64,000 nt of DNA from JAPLHP01 sp963720375 (GCA_963720375.1 CAVRFM010000017.1:1-64000), one strand, 5' to 3'. Numbered from the stretch's first letter, positions 1-9,006 are shown. A program made the numbers and translations. The notes: generated by a model not told the origin, from the sequence alone.

Positions 1-345
1 ATACACCACACCTACTGTCTCTACTGTGCTAAGATTCATAGTCACCGAACATATTTCGGGTTTCTGAAATTCTATTCTTGACCATAGTAAATATATCATA
101 TAGTTTAATATCTTACAAGTTATATGATATTACGATTTGTGCATATGATACAACAATTAACGGATAAATGCAAGGGATCTAATTTTTAAACTGGTTACTG
201 GCCGAGTATGCCTTCATGTATTGTTGTAGCTAGACCATCTAGAAAAACAACCTGCCAGACTCGACTCACTTGAAGAGCCCGAGGCTTAAAGCTAGAATGG
301 AAGACCTGGAAGCCCGGCCGCCCCGATTGGCAAAGGAGGTAGAAA
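1..345. promoter_or_regulatory. AT-rich upstream region with TATATGATAT-type inverted repeats
   Basis: No gene is seen here. The stretch is much more AT-rich than its neighbours and holds an inverted pair, ATATCATATA near 92-102 and TATATGATAT at 121-130, plus CATATGATAC near 142-151. TTGACC at 78-83 followed by TATAGT at 99-104 could be a promoter, although the spacing is short. A strong ribosome site (AAAGGAGG) lies just before the downstream start at 346. A similar ATATCAT/ATGATAT palindrome occurs at 8438-8455, so a common regulator is possible; this is inference. Confidence 0.35.
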
Positions 346-1515
346 ATGGATTATGTTGAAGTGCTGAAGCATCTGATTTCCATTGACACCTCCATCGCCC
401 CAGAACTCGACCCGCATCTGAACTATTCGGAAACGGTCGATTATCTGGAACCTCTGTTCAGAGAAGCCGGATTCGAAACCCAGATGGTTGTCGTTCCCGG
501 AGAACATGCTGAGGGCAGAAAAGGCAGGATCAATCTCCTGGCACATCGAAGAAGCCCAGGAAAGCCACGGCTGCTCTTCTATACACATATTGATGTGGTG
601 CCAGCGCAAGGATGGGAAGCCTTCAAGCCTAAAGTGGAGGATGGCAAAATCTACGGTCGTGGAGCGGCCGATATGAAGGGCGCAATAGCTGCCCTCCTGC
701 TAGGGCTGGAAATCGTGAAGGACCGACCTCTGAAGTACGACACGTCGGTGATGGTCACCACCGATGAGGAGATGAGCCAGGCCAGCCAGATTCGCTACCT
801 GGGCCAGTTCCTCCAGCCGCTCGCAGGGGCCTTTGTCTTTAGTCTTGATACCAGCTTCGGCTATGTACAGATAGCCAGCCTGGGGCTTGTTCAAATTAAC
901 ATCATTGTGAAAGGGAAATCGGTGCACTCCGGGATGTCTCACCTGGGCGAGAATGCGGTGGAGCAGGCAAGTCCGGTACTGAACGCCCTCCTCAAACTGA
1001 AGAAGAAGGTTACTCAGAGGAGGTCAAAGGTTCCTGTCCACCCCGGGGCCGGGCTGACCGTGATGGAGCCTCGTTTAAATGTGAATATGATCCACGGAGG
1101 CCTCAAGGTGAATATTGTGCCTGATGAATGCACTATCTCTGTGGATAGAAGGCTTATACCCGAAGAAACCGTAGAAGAGGCTGAAAGAGAGCTGATGCAA
1201 ACCCTCTCCTTAGTTAAAGGAGTCCGGTGGGAGATCGGCGATGTGGTCAGAATTCCCACCCTCCCTCCTTTGCGAGACCCGATCGTGGACGATCTGGCTG
1301 GAATAATCCGCGAGGTAACCGGCCAGACCGGCGCTTATGGTGAGATGGGCTCAGGAGACTTCGGCCCCGTCGTCAGGCTGGAGTGGGGTGCCAAGCTTTT
1401 GGGCCTGGGGGTAATCCGCTCGGATTGCGGCATTCATGGCAAAAATGAATTTGCCTACCAAAGGGATATCGAAGACCTGGCAGCCATAATTGCCCGTTTT
1501 CTATCGGCTGATTGA
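346..1515 (+). CDS. M20-family metallopeptidase / deacylase (ArgE/DapE-like)
   Basis: Predicted zinc-dependent amidohydrolase of the M20 family, which removes acyl or amino-acid groups from small amides in the cytoplasm. The 389 residues show the family metal ligands in order: His81 in THIDVVP, Asp109 in RGAADMKG, the catalytic and ligand Glu pair 141-142 in TTDEEM, an Asp near 169, and a late His in IHGKNEF. The middle third has the lid-domain pattern VHSGMSHLGENAVE. The start is supported by AAAGGAGG seven bases upstream. It is a single gene convergent with the acyl-CoA dehydrogenase. The substrate cannot be read from sequence: succinyl-diaminopimelate is less likely because a DapL pathway is encoded at the other end of the window. 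A dipeptidase or N-acyl amino acid deacylase is possible. Confidence 0.85.
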   Translation: MDYVEVLKHLISIDTSIAPELDPHLNYSETVDYLEPLFREAGFETQMVVVPGEHAEGRKGRINLLAHRRSPGKPRLLFYTHIDVVPAQGWEAFKPKVEDGKIYGRGAADMKGAIAALLLGLEIVKDRPLKYDTSVMVTTDEEMSQASQIRYLGQFLQPLAGAFVFSLDTSFGYVQIASLGLVQINIIVKGKSVHSGMSHLGENAVEQASPVLNALLKLKKKVTQRRSKVPVHPGAGLTVMEPRLNVNMIHGGLKVNIVPDECTISVDRRLIPEETVEEAERELMQTLSLVKGVRWEIGDVVRIPTLPPLRDPIVDDLAGIIREVTGQTGAYGEMGSGDFGPVVRLEWGAKLLGLGVIRSDCGIHGKNEFAYQRDIEDLAAIIARFLSAD

Positions 1516-1532
1516 CAATAACAATAATAGAA

Positions 1533-1556
1533 GCTGGCTGGGAATCTCCAGCCAGC
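1533..1556 (-). terminator. Hairpin terminator between convergent genes
   Basis: A perfect 9-bp stem (GCTGGCTGG / CCAGCCAGC) with a six-base loop lies between the convergent peptidase and acyl-CoA dehydrogenase genes. On the minus strand it is followed by a T-rich tail, so it probably ends the dehydrogenase transcript. The plus-strand tail is less U-rich. Confidence 0.6.
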
Positions 1557-1591
1557 CAACGAATATCCCTCAGAATCAGAATTAGCCAAGC

Positions 1592-2746
1592 TCACCTGGG
1601 AAGATCAAGACCTCTGGTGGCAATAATGTTTCTCATCACCTCCGAGGTTCCTCCGGCAATGGTATTAAGAAGGGTTTCCCTGACCAGATACTCCATCTTC
1701 CCATGCATCGGCGCCCTCTTGGAGTCTCCCTGAAGCAATCCCAGAAGCCCCATGATTTCCATTCCGGTAGCTGCCATCCTCTGCGATAGCTCGCTACTGA
1801 AGAGCTTCGATGCCGCAGCCTCGTAGTTAGCCACGGTGCGTTTCGCTTGCAGCCAAGCCAGCCGATAAACAAACAACCTGGCAACCTCAATCTCAGTGGC
1901 TATCTGCGCTATCTTTTGCCTGACAAGATCGTTATCCCTGAGCGAGGGTGTCTTATTGACATAATCCACCAGTTCCTCGAAAATCTTCTTCACTCTTCCA
2001 ACAGAAAGCACGCGTTCAAATTCCAGGGCGGTCACGGTATAGTAGAACCCGCGGTTTTTCTCACCCACCAGGTTCTTCTTTGGCACCATCACATTATCGT
2101 AGAAAACCTCATTGGTGCGTGTGCCATCGATACCCCAGAGAGGGCGAAGTGTGATACCAGGGCTGCTGAGGTCCACAATGAACAGAGAGATGCCCTTGTG
2201 CTTGACCACATTGGGGTCCGTTCGCACTGCTATCCAGTGATATTGGGAGAAGTGGCATCTGGTATTGAAAACCTTCTGCCCGTTGAAAACATAGTGGTCT
2301 CCGCGTTCCTCAGCCTTGATCTGCAGGCTGGCCAGATCGGATCCCGCCTGGGGCTCGGTGTAGCCCAGAGCAAATTCAATCTCGCCGCGAGCAATCCGCG
2401 GGAGGTAATCCCTTTTCTGTTCCTCTGAGCCATAGAGCATAATGGTCGGGCCAGCCACACCGGCACCTACCGTCAGGGCTTCATGTGGCAGTGCCTCAGC
2501 ATAGTCCAGCTCCTCATGGATTATGAAGCGATAAATAGATGGAAGGCCAAGTCCTCCATACTCCTTCGGCCACGTAGGAGTCAGCCATCCCCTGGCCCCC
2601 AGCTTTCGAACCAATCCCCATGTGTGAGGCCCCCAGCCGATGCCAGACTCACCTTCCTTTATGATTTCAGGAGTCACCTCTTTCTTGAGGAAATCCCGAA
2701 CTACCTGACGAAAGGCTTCTTCTTCCTTCGAAAAACCAAAATCCAT
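1592..2746 (-). CDS. Acyl-CoA dehydrogenase
   Basis: FAD-dependent flavoenzyme that oxidises an acyl-CoA to the 2,3-enoyl-CoA and passes electrons to electron-transfer flavoprotein. The protein of about 384 residues has the usual N-terminal helical domain, the FAD/substrate motif YTEPQAGSDLASL in the middle domain, and the C-terminal helical domain ending with AGGTSEVMRNIIA, the FAD-contact motif of the family. The ATG at 2746 is chosen because CAGGGGGAAGA precedes it; a longer in-frame start at 2770 exists. Length and motifs are normal. Chain-length specificity cannot be deduced. It stands alone between the M20 peptidase and the divergent biotin ligase. Confidence 0.92.
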   Translation of the reverse strand: MDFGFSKEEEAFRQVVRDFLKKEVTPEIIKEGESGIGWGPHTWGLVRKLGARGWLTPTWPKEYGGLGLPSIYRFIIHEELDYAEALPHEALTVGAGVAGPTIMLYGSEEQKRDYLPRIARGEIEFALGYTEPQAGSDLASLQIKAEERGDHYVFNGQKVFNTRCHFSQYHWIAVRTDPNVVKHKGISLFIVDLSSPGITLRPLWGIDGTRTNEVFYDNVMVPKKNLVGEKNRGFYYTVTALEFERVLSVGRVKKIFEELVDYVNKTPSLRDNDLVRQKIAQIATEIEVARLFVYRLAWLQAKRTVANYEAAASKLFSSELSQRMAATGMEIMGLLGLLQGDSKRAPMHGKMEYLVRETLLNTIAGGTSEVMRNIIATRGLDLPR

Positions 2747-2915
2747 TCTTCCCCCTGTTAAGACGCTCAAACCCTGCTATCGATTCTAATGAATTTGCTG
2801 GGGCAGCGTCAAACCTGAGCCAAACCAAAGCCGGCACATACCACACCATGCTAGATTTGCATTGGCTTCGGACATTGCCCATACTAAGTGAAGCTATCAG
2901 AAACACAGGCCTCAA

Positions 2916-3692
2916 ATGCCAAAACGAAGAGCACCAAGCATCCTCAAACGGCCCCATGCCGATATCATTGGCCGCAGTATTCTCTACTATCCCGTCCTTC
3001 CTTCCACAATGGATATGGCCAAGAAGATGGCCAAAGAGGGCATGGACGAAGGAGCCGTTATCATTGCCGGCGAGCAGACGGAGGGAAGAGGAAGACTGGG
3101 GCGGAAATGGGTGGCGCCTCCCGACAGCAGCCTATCGCTGTCTATTATCCTCCGTCCCAGTATGAATCAACTGCCCCAGCTCAATATGATTGCTTCGCTC
3201 GCCGTTGTCCGGAGCATCCAAAACGTAACCGGACTGAGGCCACTCATCAAGTGGCCCAATGATGTCCTCCTCAACGGCAAGAAGGTGAGCGGCATATTGA
3301 TCGAGAACGTTTTCGAAGGTGCTGAACTCAGGGCTGCCATCGTGGGTATCGGGATTAATATCAACCTTGATCCCTCCTCCTTTCCTGAAATTGCTTCTAT
3401 AGCTACCAGTTTATCCATCGAAGCACACAGGGATGTATCCCCACACGCAGTACTAACATCGTTTCTCGACGCACTTGAGGAACTCTACAAGGAATTGCGT
3501 GAGGGAGGGAATGTCTACAAGAAATGGCTTCCTTTCGTCGAAACAGTAGGTAAAACGGTGCGGGTGAAGTCCGGAGAGGCCGTCGAAGAGGGTTATGTAG
3601 AATTGATCGACGCCAACGGCAGCCTGATACTGAGAAAATCTGATGGAAGGCGACTGACCATGATCGCCGGTGAGGTTACCTTGCACATCTGA
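2916..3692 (+). CDS. birA: Biotin--[acetyl-CoA carboxylase] ligase (no HTH domain)
   Basis: Activates biotin with ATP and attaches it to the lysine of biotin carboxyl carrier domains. At 258 residues it lacks the N-terminal DNA-binding domain of bifunctional BirA, so it is a catalytic (class I) ligase only. The biotin/ATP loop GRGRLGRKW is at residues 57-65 and the KWPNDV motif at 112-117, followed by the GIGININ strand near 149 and a small SH3-like C-terminal domain. The nitroreductase gene follows after 30 bases and is probably co-transcribed. The ribosome site is weak, so the exact start is less sure than the identity. Confidence 0.9.
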   Translation: MPKRRAPSILKRPHADIIGRSILYYPVLPSTMDMAKKMAKEGMDEGAVIIAGEQTEGRGRLGRKWVAPPDSSLSLSIILRPSMNQLPQLNMIASLAVVRSIQNVTGLRPLIKWPNDVLLNGKKVSGILIENVFEGAELRAAIVGIGININLDPSSFPEIASIATSLSIEAHRDVSPHAVLTSFLDALEELYKELREGGNVYKKWLPFVETVGKTVRVKSGEAVEEGYVELIDANGSLILRKSDGRRLTMIAGEVTLHI

Positions 3693-3722
3693 GCCACTGC
3701 TGTTCCAGGAGGTAAAAACAAG

Positions 3723-4271
3723 ATGGACGTACTATCCGCAATTCACACCAGAAGGAGCGTCCGCCACTATAAAGCGGAGCCAGTAAAAGAAGCAGACCTT
3801 AAGGTTGTTCTGGAAGCCGCCCGCTGGGCTCCATCCTGGGCCAATACCCAATGTGCCAGATTTATCGTGGTCCGCGACCCAGCGATCAAGGTCAAGCTGG
3901 CAGGCGCACTCAATCCTGGCAATCCTGCCACCGCCGCCATCACCGAGGCACCCATAGTCATAGCGGCCTGTGCCGTGCTGGGCAAAGCGGGTTACAAGCG
4001 CGGCGAAGTCTGTACCGACAAGGGCGACTGGTTCATGTTTGATGTTGGTCTGGCCATGGAGAACCTTGTACTCGCTGCCCACTCCCTTGGGCTAGGAACA
4101 GTACACGTTGGCCTTGCGGATGCTAAGAAGGCAGCCGAGGTTCTGCAACTGCCTCCCGGTGTGGTATTCGTAGAAATGACCCCCCTCGGTTACCCCAACG
4201 AGGAGCCCAGGGTCATACCAAGGAAGGAACTCTCGGAAATTGTGTTCTACGACAGGTATGAGCAGAAATAG
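3723..4271 (+). CDS. Nitroreductase-family FMN oxidoreductase
   Basis: Small FMN-dependent NAD(P)H oxidoreductase of the nitroreductase superfamily. The 182 residues begin with the family FMN-binding segment IHTRRSVRHYKAEPV (residues 7-21) and contain RWAPSWANTQ (about 34-43). The C-terminal half has LGLGTVHVGL and LGYPNEEP, the usual FMN phosphate and dimer motifs. AGGAGGTAAAAACAAG gives a strong ribosome site. It follows birA closely on the same strand. The physiological substrate is unknown; members reduce nitroaromatics, quinones or flavins. Confidence 0.88.
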   Translation: MDVLSAIHTRRSVRHYKAEPVKEADLKVVLEAARWAPSWANTQCARFIVVRDPAIKVKLAGALNPGNPATAAITEAPIVIAACAVLGKAGYKRGEVCTDKGDWFMFDVGLAMENLVLAAHSLGLGTVHVGLADAKKAAEVLQLPPGVVFVEMTPLGYPNEEPRVIPRKELSEIVFYDRYEQK

Positions 4272-4316
4272 GCGGCCCTATACCTCCCGCGGCTCAGGTT
4301 AGGCAACAAAAGCTGA

Positions 4317-4338
4317 GCGGCGCCGTCTCCGGCGCCGC
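4317..4338. terminator. GC-rich bidirectional terminator
   Basis: A 9-bp GC stem (GCGGCGCCG / CGGCGCCGC) with the four-base loop TCTC sits between the convergent nitroreductase and SDR genes. The minus strand continues into CTCAGCTTTTGTT, favouring termination of the SDR transcript. Confidence 0.6.
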
Positions 4339-4364
4339 TTCGTGTATCTGATGAGTCGCCTCGA

Positions 4365-5309
4365 CTATTTCTTCTCGGGCGGAGCGGGAGGAGCGGGGTT
4401 CACATAGTTGAGCAGCAGGAACTTGGGTACCAGTTCCTCCAGCTCATCAATCGTCCACTTCTCGCCCTTGCGATGGTCCTTGTGTATGGTCTTAATCAGC
4501 GCTGGCTCTGAATAGATGCCGACCGTGCCACCAGCGGCTCTGAAGGACAGACCATTTATATTGGCCGCAGCGTCGGTGCAGAGATAGACTACGATCGGGG
4601 CGATGAACTCAGGCCCGGGCATGTTGAGACGGTCTTCCAATACCTGCTTGCTGATCTTCCCCTCTTCATACTGCCTCTTAAAGTTCGCCTTAACCGTATC
4701 ATTCATGGTCATCCTGGTGGCTGCCATCGGGACGATGCAGTTGCAGGTTATTCCCAGCCTGCCGTTCTCCATAGCTATGACTCGGGAAAGGCTGGTTATG
4801 GCACCCTTGGAGGCGCTGTAATTGGCCTGGCCCGGGGCGGCGCCCAGCCAAGCCACCGAACTTGGGTTGATGATCCGGCCCCAATTCTGCTTCCTCATAT
4901 ACGGGAGAGCATGACGGCAGGTATTGAATGTTCCCTTGAGGTGCACCTTGATCACTTCATCCCATTCCTCTTCACTCATGTTGTGCAACATGCGATCTCG
5001 AAGAACGCCTTGCGAGTTGACCAGGATGTCGATCCTGCCGAACGTGTCTACACAGGTCTTGATCAGTCTCTCAGCAGCCGCAAAATCGCCCGTGTTCTCG
5101 AAGCTGGCGATGGCAGTTCCGCCCGCCTTATTGATGTCAGTAGCCGTCTCTTCTGCCGGCGGCAGTTGATGTCCGGCTTCCGGCGTCTTGGTGACACCAT
5201 CAACCACGACCTTCGCGCCCTCGGCAGCCAAGGCCAGCGCTATTTCCCGGCCGATACCCCTGCCAGCACCCGTGACTACCGCGTTCTTACCTTGAAGCTT
5301 CGTCCCCAT
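4365..5309 (-). CDS. Short-chain dehydrogenase/reductase (3-hydroxyacyl-CoA dehydrogenase type)
   Basis: NAD(P)-dependent alcohol/ketone oxidoreductase with a classical Rossmann fold. TGAGRGIG (13-20) binds the nucleotide, NSQG (98-101) is the structural motif, Ser150/151, Tyr164 and Lys168 (YSASK) form the catalytic set, and the protein has 314 residues. The insertion after the first strands and the long C-terminal tail ending in a proline-rich NPAPPAPPEKK resemble the dehydrogenase domain of multifunctional beta-oxidation enzymes. It lies 108 bases downstream of a thiolase on the same strand, so a role in oxidising a 3-hydroxyacyl-CoA before thiolysis is likely. AAGGAGG supports the start. 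Confidence 0.85.
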   Translation of the reverse strand: MGTKLQGKNAVVTGAGRGIGREIALALAAEGAKVVVDGVTKTPEAGHQLPPAEETATDINKAGGTAIASFENTGDFAAAERLIKTCVDTFGRIDILVNSQGVLRDRMLHNMSEEEWDEVIKVHLKGTFNTCRHALPYMRKQNWGRIINPSSVAWLGAAPGQANYSASKGAITSLSRVIAMENGRLGITCNCIVPMAATRMTMNDTVKANFKRQYEEGKISKQVLEDRLNMPGPEFIAPIVVYLCTDAAANINGLSFRAAGGTVGIYSEPALIKTIHKDHRKGEKWTIDELEELVPKFLLLNYVNPAPPAPPEKK

Positions 5310-5417
5310 ATCCTTGACTACCTCCTTAGAAATACTTGTACATAGTGAGGGCGCCGATCAAAGACACGAAAGCATCATGTCAGAGTCGACGCCCATTAAT
5401 TCATTTCTCCTTGTGAA

Positions 5418-6635
5418 CTAGACGTCAGGAGCACCGGTAATAGTAATACCACACACAAACTGGCCAGGGAAGCCGCCCTGGCTGTGCGCCAGTCCGAACT
5501 TAACGTCCTTGAGCTGCCGGGACGGGTCCTGCGCCTTCTTCTGGAACTGGGAGTAGAACTCGTATACCTCGCGGCAGCCGCTGGCGCCGATGGGATGGCC
5601 AAAGGATTTCAACCCGCCGCTGATGTTGATCGGTATCTCGCCATCCTGCTCCCAGGCACCGCTCTCAACATCGTCCTTGCCCTGACCGTAGGCACAAACA
5701 CCCATAGACTCCACGCCGATTAGCTCGGCGATGGAGAAGCAGTCATGGACCTCGCAAAGGCTCAGTTCCTTCCGGGGGTTCTTGATGCCCGCGGCGGCAA
5801 AGGCTTGCTTCGCGGCGGACTCGGTGGCATCCCAGTAGGTGAAATCGTAAGTTGTCATCTCTTTGCCCCACCCAGGGCTGGCGGCGATGCCGAACCCCTT
5901 GATGGTGACGTAGTCATGCTTGTGGTTGACGGCATACTTCGGCACGTCCTCAGTACGGCACATAACGGCCGCTGCCCCGCCATCGGTGACTCCACAGCAA
6001 TCGAAGAGTCCCAACGGCCAGGCAATTATGGGGGCATTCATCGCCTGCTCTATGGTTATCTCCCGGCGCAGCATGGCTCTGGGATTCCGGGCACCATTGT
6101 GATGGCTCTTCACGGATATCTTGGCCAGGACTCTCTTCCCTTGCTCCTTGGTCAAACCCCACTTGCGGAAGTAGGCCGTGGCCGCCATGGCATATCGTCC
6201 GGGCGCAGCACCCTGCTCCGCGGCATACATCGGGTACACTTTTCCCGGTGCGCCGGCAGTCACCAATCCGCCAAAGCCAAAATCCTTCAGCTTCTCGAAT
6301 CCTATCGCCAGCACCAAATCATACTGCTTTGATGCCAGACCAAGGGCCGCTCCACGAACGCATTCGGCCCCCGAGGCGCAGCCGTTTTCAACGCGGGTGA
6401 TGGGAATCTGTTGCAACTGCAGCGTCTGGGCCACTACCGTCCCCATGGTGGCCAGGTCATTGACGTAGTATCCTACCCAGCACGCCTCAATCTGCTTGCG
6501 GTCTATGCCCGCATCCTTGAACGCCTCCGTGCCGGCCTCGGTGATGAGATCGAAGATGTCATAATTCCATAGCTCACCCCACTTGGACAACCCCATCCCG
6601 ATGATAGCGACTTTATCTCTAATACTCTCTGCCAT
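5418..6635 (-). CDS. SCP-x-type thiolase (acetyl-CoA acetyltransferase family)
   Basis: Predicted degradative thiolase or aldolase acting on a 3-keto or 3-hydroxy acyl-CoA. In 405 residues it keeps the nucleophile Cys86 in ENGCASGAE, the His of EVHDCF (about 296) and the GGLKSFGHPIGASG loop with the second catalytic His (about 348). It belongs to the non-decarboxylating thiolases that work together with a DUF35 OB-fold partner, and such a domain is encoded just upstream at 6670-8100, 34 bases away. This pairing is known for benzoylsuccinyl-CoA thiolase (BbsAB) and for steroid side-chain aldolases. The substrate here is unknown. AGGAGATAG supports the start. Confidence 0.87.
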   Translation of the reverse strand: MAESIRDKVAIIGMGLSKWGELWNYDIFDLITEAGTEAFKDAGIDRKQIEACWVGYYVNDLATMGTVVAQTLQLQQIPITRVENGCASGAECVRGAALGLASKQYDLVLAIGFEKLKDFGFGGLVTAGAPGKVYPMYAAEQGAAPGRYAMAATAYFRKWGLTKEQGKRVLAKISVKSHHNGARNPRAMLRREITIEQAMNAPIIAWPLGLFDCCGVTDGGAAAVMCRTEDVPKYAVNHKHDYVTIKGFGIAASPGWGKEMTTYDFTYWDATESAAKQAFAAAGIKNPRKELSLCEVHDCFSIAELIGVESMGVCAYGQGKDDVESGAWEQDGEIPINISGGLKSFGHPIGASGCREVYEFYSQFQKKAQDPSRQLKDVKFGLAHSQGGFPGQFVCGITITGAPDV

Positions 6636-6669
6636 CTCTTCTATCTCCTAACATCTAACATCTGGCAAC

Positions 6670-8100
6670 CTAGCATCTTACCGGGCGGCCCTTCCACATG
6701 TAGTTGCGGAAGCCCGACCCTTCTTTATTGCCGTCGAATACCAGCCTGAAGGTCAATTCCATATCAATACCGACATCGATTTTCGCAGGATCTCGGTCGG
6801 TCAATGAGGAGTAGTACCGGCCGCCGCCCTCGAAATCAATCACGGCTCTCACCAGCGGTAGGATGATCTCCCTGGCACGCTCGTCAATACTGTAGGTGAC
6901 CAGCTTGCCCTTCTTGTCGGAAAGCCTGACGGGCTCGAAGTTGTCCTGGGTCTGGCAGTACATGCAGAATCGCTGCCTGGGGTACTGGATGTTGCCGCAG
7001 CTCTTGCACTTCAACCCGTAACCGGAGTAGAACCCCTTGTGATCTCTCCAGACAAAGGTGAAGGCAGATCGGCGGGTGGGCCGCACGCTGGGCGCCCATT
7101 CCATCATGTCACGCATCTGCAGATAGACACCATAGTTGGTCAGAGGTGTCTTGGAGGCAAGGTGCCTCTTGATGCCGCGTCTGTTGCGCACCTTCTCGAT
7201 CTGTGGCTGCACCTGCAGGATGTAGGCATCGACGCCATCGCCATAGTTGGCAAACAGGATCTTGTCGCCCGGCTTGGCATCCTCCAGCGCCTGCACCAGC
7301 GTCATAGGAGCGGAGGCCGAGCCCGTGTCGCCCACCGCATCGTAAAGCGGCGTCACCACCTGCGTCTTGGCGTCCAGCCCGACCTTGCTGGCTACCGCGC
7401 CATGGCTCCGAGAATCCGCACCGTTGAAGACAGCCTTGGTGAAGTCCTTCGGGCCGACATTGTACTTCTTCATCAGTTCCTTGATCGCCTGCGGCAGAAT
7501 CTTCTCCCAGCCTTCATCTTTAATGAAACGGTCTTCCCAAGCCCAGTGGTAGGTGTCGTTGGCCTTCAGCCAGGTATCGTGGAACTCGCTGGAGACAGCG
7601 TAGTGTCCCTCAACGCTGACCGCCACGTCCGAGTCGCCCAGTATGAACGCGGCCGCCCCGTCACCAAACAATGGTTCAAGCTCGGAGTTCGGCGCCGGCA
7701 GACGGCAGTCAGCCACCGCCACCGCGACCTTCTTCGACGCTCCGGCCTTGACGGCATTCAACGCCGCATTGAAGGCGCTGGTCCCAGACCGTATGGAGTT
7801 GCCGAAATCCGCACTGTCAATACCTTCGGGGAGATCAGCCGCCGCCCTGACTATGCTGGCCGACTGCTTCTCCTTGTAGGGCGCGCTGACCGAGGCAAAG
7901 TACATGCCATCGATGGTCTTCCGGTCGATGCCGGTAAGGCTGTCGACGACTGCTTCCACCGCCATGGTGATGCTGTCTTCGTCAGCATTTGCTACGGCCT
8001 TTTCCCCACGACCCGCCGATTTGCCCCAGACTGAGCCGAGGACATCTCGACTCATTCTGAACATGGGAATGTAGGCACCATAAGATACTATTCCTACCAT
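6670..8100 (-). CDS. HMG-CoA-synthase-like protein fused to a DUF35 zinc-ribbon/OB domain
   Basis: A two-part protein of 476 residues. Residues 1-330 resemble archaeal-type HMG-CoA synthase, for example DEDSITMAVEA at 40-50 and GDGAAAFILGD near 145. Residues from about 345 form a DUF35 domain with the zinc-ribbon cysteines CKSCG...CMYC and an OB fold. In true HMG-CoA synthases the catalytic cysteine lies in a FACKAGT or NACYGGT motif; here the same place reads NSIRSGT, so Ile103 replaces the cysteine and no condensing activity is expected. DUF35 domains bridge thiolase and HMG-CoA synthase in archaea. The adjacent thiolase makes a complex likely, with this protein as acyl-CoA binding or structural partner. 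It is first in an operon with thiolase and SDR; AAAAGGAGCAGAGG precedes the start. Confidence 0.82.
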   Translation of the reverse strand: MVGIVSYGAYIPMFRMSRDVLGSVWGKSAGRGEKAVANADEDSITMAVEAVVDSLTGIDRKTIDGMYFASVSAPYKEKQSASIVRAAADLPEGIDSADFGNSIRSGTSAFNAALNAVKAGASKKVAVAVADCRLPAPNSELEPLFGDGAAAFILGDSDVAVSVEGHYAVSSEFHDTWLKANDTYHWAWEDRFIKDEGWEKILPQAIKELMKKYNVGPKDFTKAVFNGADSRSHGAVASKVGLDAKTQVVTPLYDAVGDTGSASAPMTLVQALEDAKPGDKILFANYGDGVDAYILQVQPQIEKVRNRRGIKRHLASKTPLTNYGVYLQMRDMMEWAPSVRPTRRSAFTFVWRDHKGFYSGYGLKCKSCGNIQYPRQRFCMYCQTQDNFEPVRLSDKKGKLVTYSIDERAREIILPLVRAVIDFEGGGRYYSSLTDRDPAKIDVGIDMELTFRLVFDGNKEGSGFRNYMWKGRPVRC

Positions 8101-8571
8101 CCTCTGCTCCTTTTAAACGTTTCTTTTCTTTGTCCAGACTCTAGGCAACGCTACTACAAGGACCTAAATTCGTGAACAGCAGATAGCTTCTCTGAATTGT
8201 CAGTGGCTTGACTTGTGCTGAGTGTAGGTCTTGCGTCTGGTTTCATGCCTAGTCAATTCTAATGATAAGATACCCCCCGATTACATGTCAATTTTTGCCA
8301 TAGGCCACTGCACGTGATCATCAGGCTCAATTTGAAATCCTGCATAGCGATCTCAATATCCCTTTCCCCGGCATCTGCGAATCCTGAGGGACTGGAGGCA
8401 GAGCTTGCAGAGCTTATGGTATAATTATATATACGTCTATATCATAAATGATATAACTTCTCTTTCAAGGGTCGGGGGAATGATCTGCGTTCAAAAGATG
8501 CCCTGTGATACATGAGTTCTTGGAATCTGCCCTCTGGTTACTGCACAGAATCATGATGGAGCACAGACAAT
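8101..8571. promoter_or_regulatory. Intergenic region with an 18-bp palindrome upstream of the metallopeptidase
   Basis: No coding sequence is evident. TATAAT is present at 8420-8425, and the perfect palindrome TATATCATAAATGATATA occupies 8438-8455, about 115 bases before the ATG at 8572. It resembles the ATATCAT repeats near position 100. It may be an operator for the divergent HMGCS-like/thiolase operon or for the metallopeptidase gene. Confidence 0.4.
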
Positions 8572-9006
8572 ATGGTGAAAAGGAGTGAGAAGAGGTACAC
8601 ACCAGAAGAGGTATGGCAGGCTGACGGCGGCATACTAACGCTGGGTGAGGACGAAGTGAGGGCATTGGTTTCTCTTGCCCTATCCAAGGTACCGCAAAGG
8701 GTCACGGACAGGGTCCTGAAAGGCTGCCTTTTTGTGATGGCCAAGTACGAGTGGGGCAGGGCCACATTCATACCAAAAGAGCTGCTCAAAAACAGATGCG
8801 TTATAGCATTGTCGGAGAAATTACTCGATGAGGATAGCGACAGTGCTCAACACACTGTCCTCCACGAGGTAGCCCATTTTTATCTCGGACACATGCCTTC
8901 GGGTCTGGTCTCAGGATGCTCGGATGACCATGAAAGTCGGCTGGAAGAAGAGGCAGACCTGTTAGCAGCACAATGGTTGCAGGAATCTTGTCATGATAAT
9001 CGCTGA
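8572..9006 (+). CDS. ImmA/IrrE-like zinc metallopeptidase domain protein
   Basis: Small protein of 144 residues with a zincin signature: HEVAH at 98-102 supplies two zinc ligands and the catalytic Glu, and ESRLEEEADLLAAQW (121-135) supplies the downstream acidic ligand in the typical ImmA/IrrE spacing. ImmA-type peptidases cleave repressors and are often linked to XRE regulators or mobile elements. No XRE gene is adjacent here; the nearest is at 23,937. The ribosome site is weak. Function beyond peptidase is not assignable; it could also be a stand-alone stress protease. Confidence 0.7.
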   Translation: MVKRSEKRYTPEEVWQADGGILTLGEDEVRALVSLALSKVPQRVTDRVLKGCLFVMAKYEWGRATFIPKELLKNRCVIALSEKLLDEDSDSAQHTVLHEVAHFYLGHMPSGLVSGCSDDHESRLEEEADLLAAQWLQESCHDNR

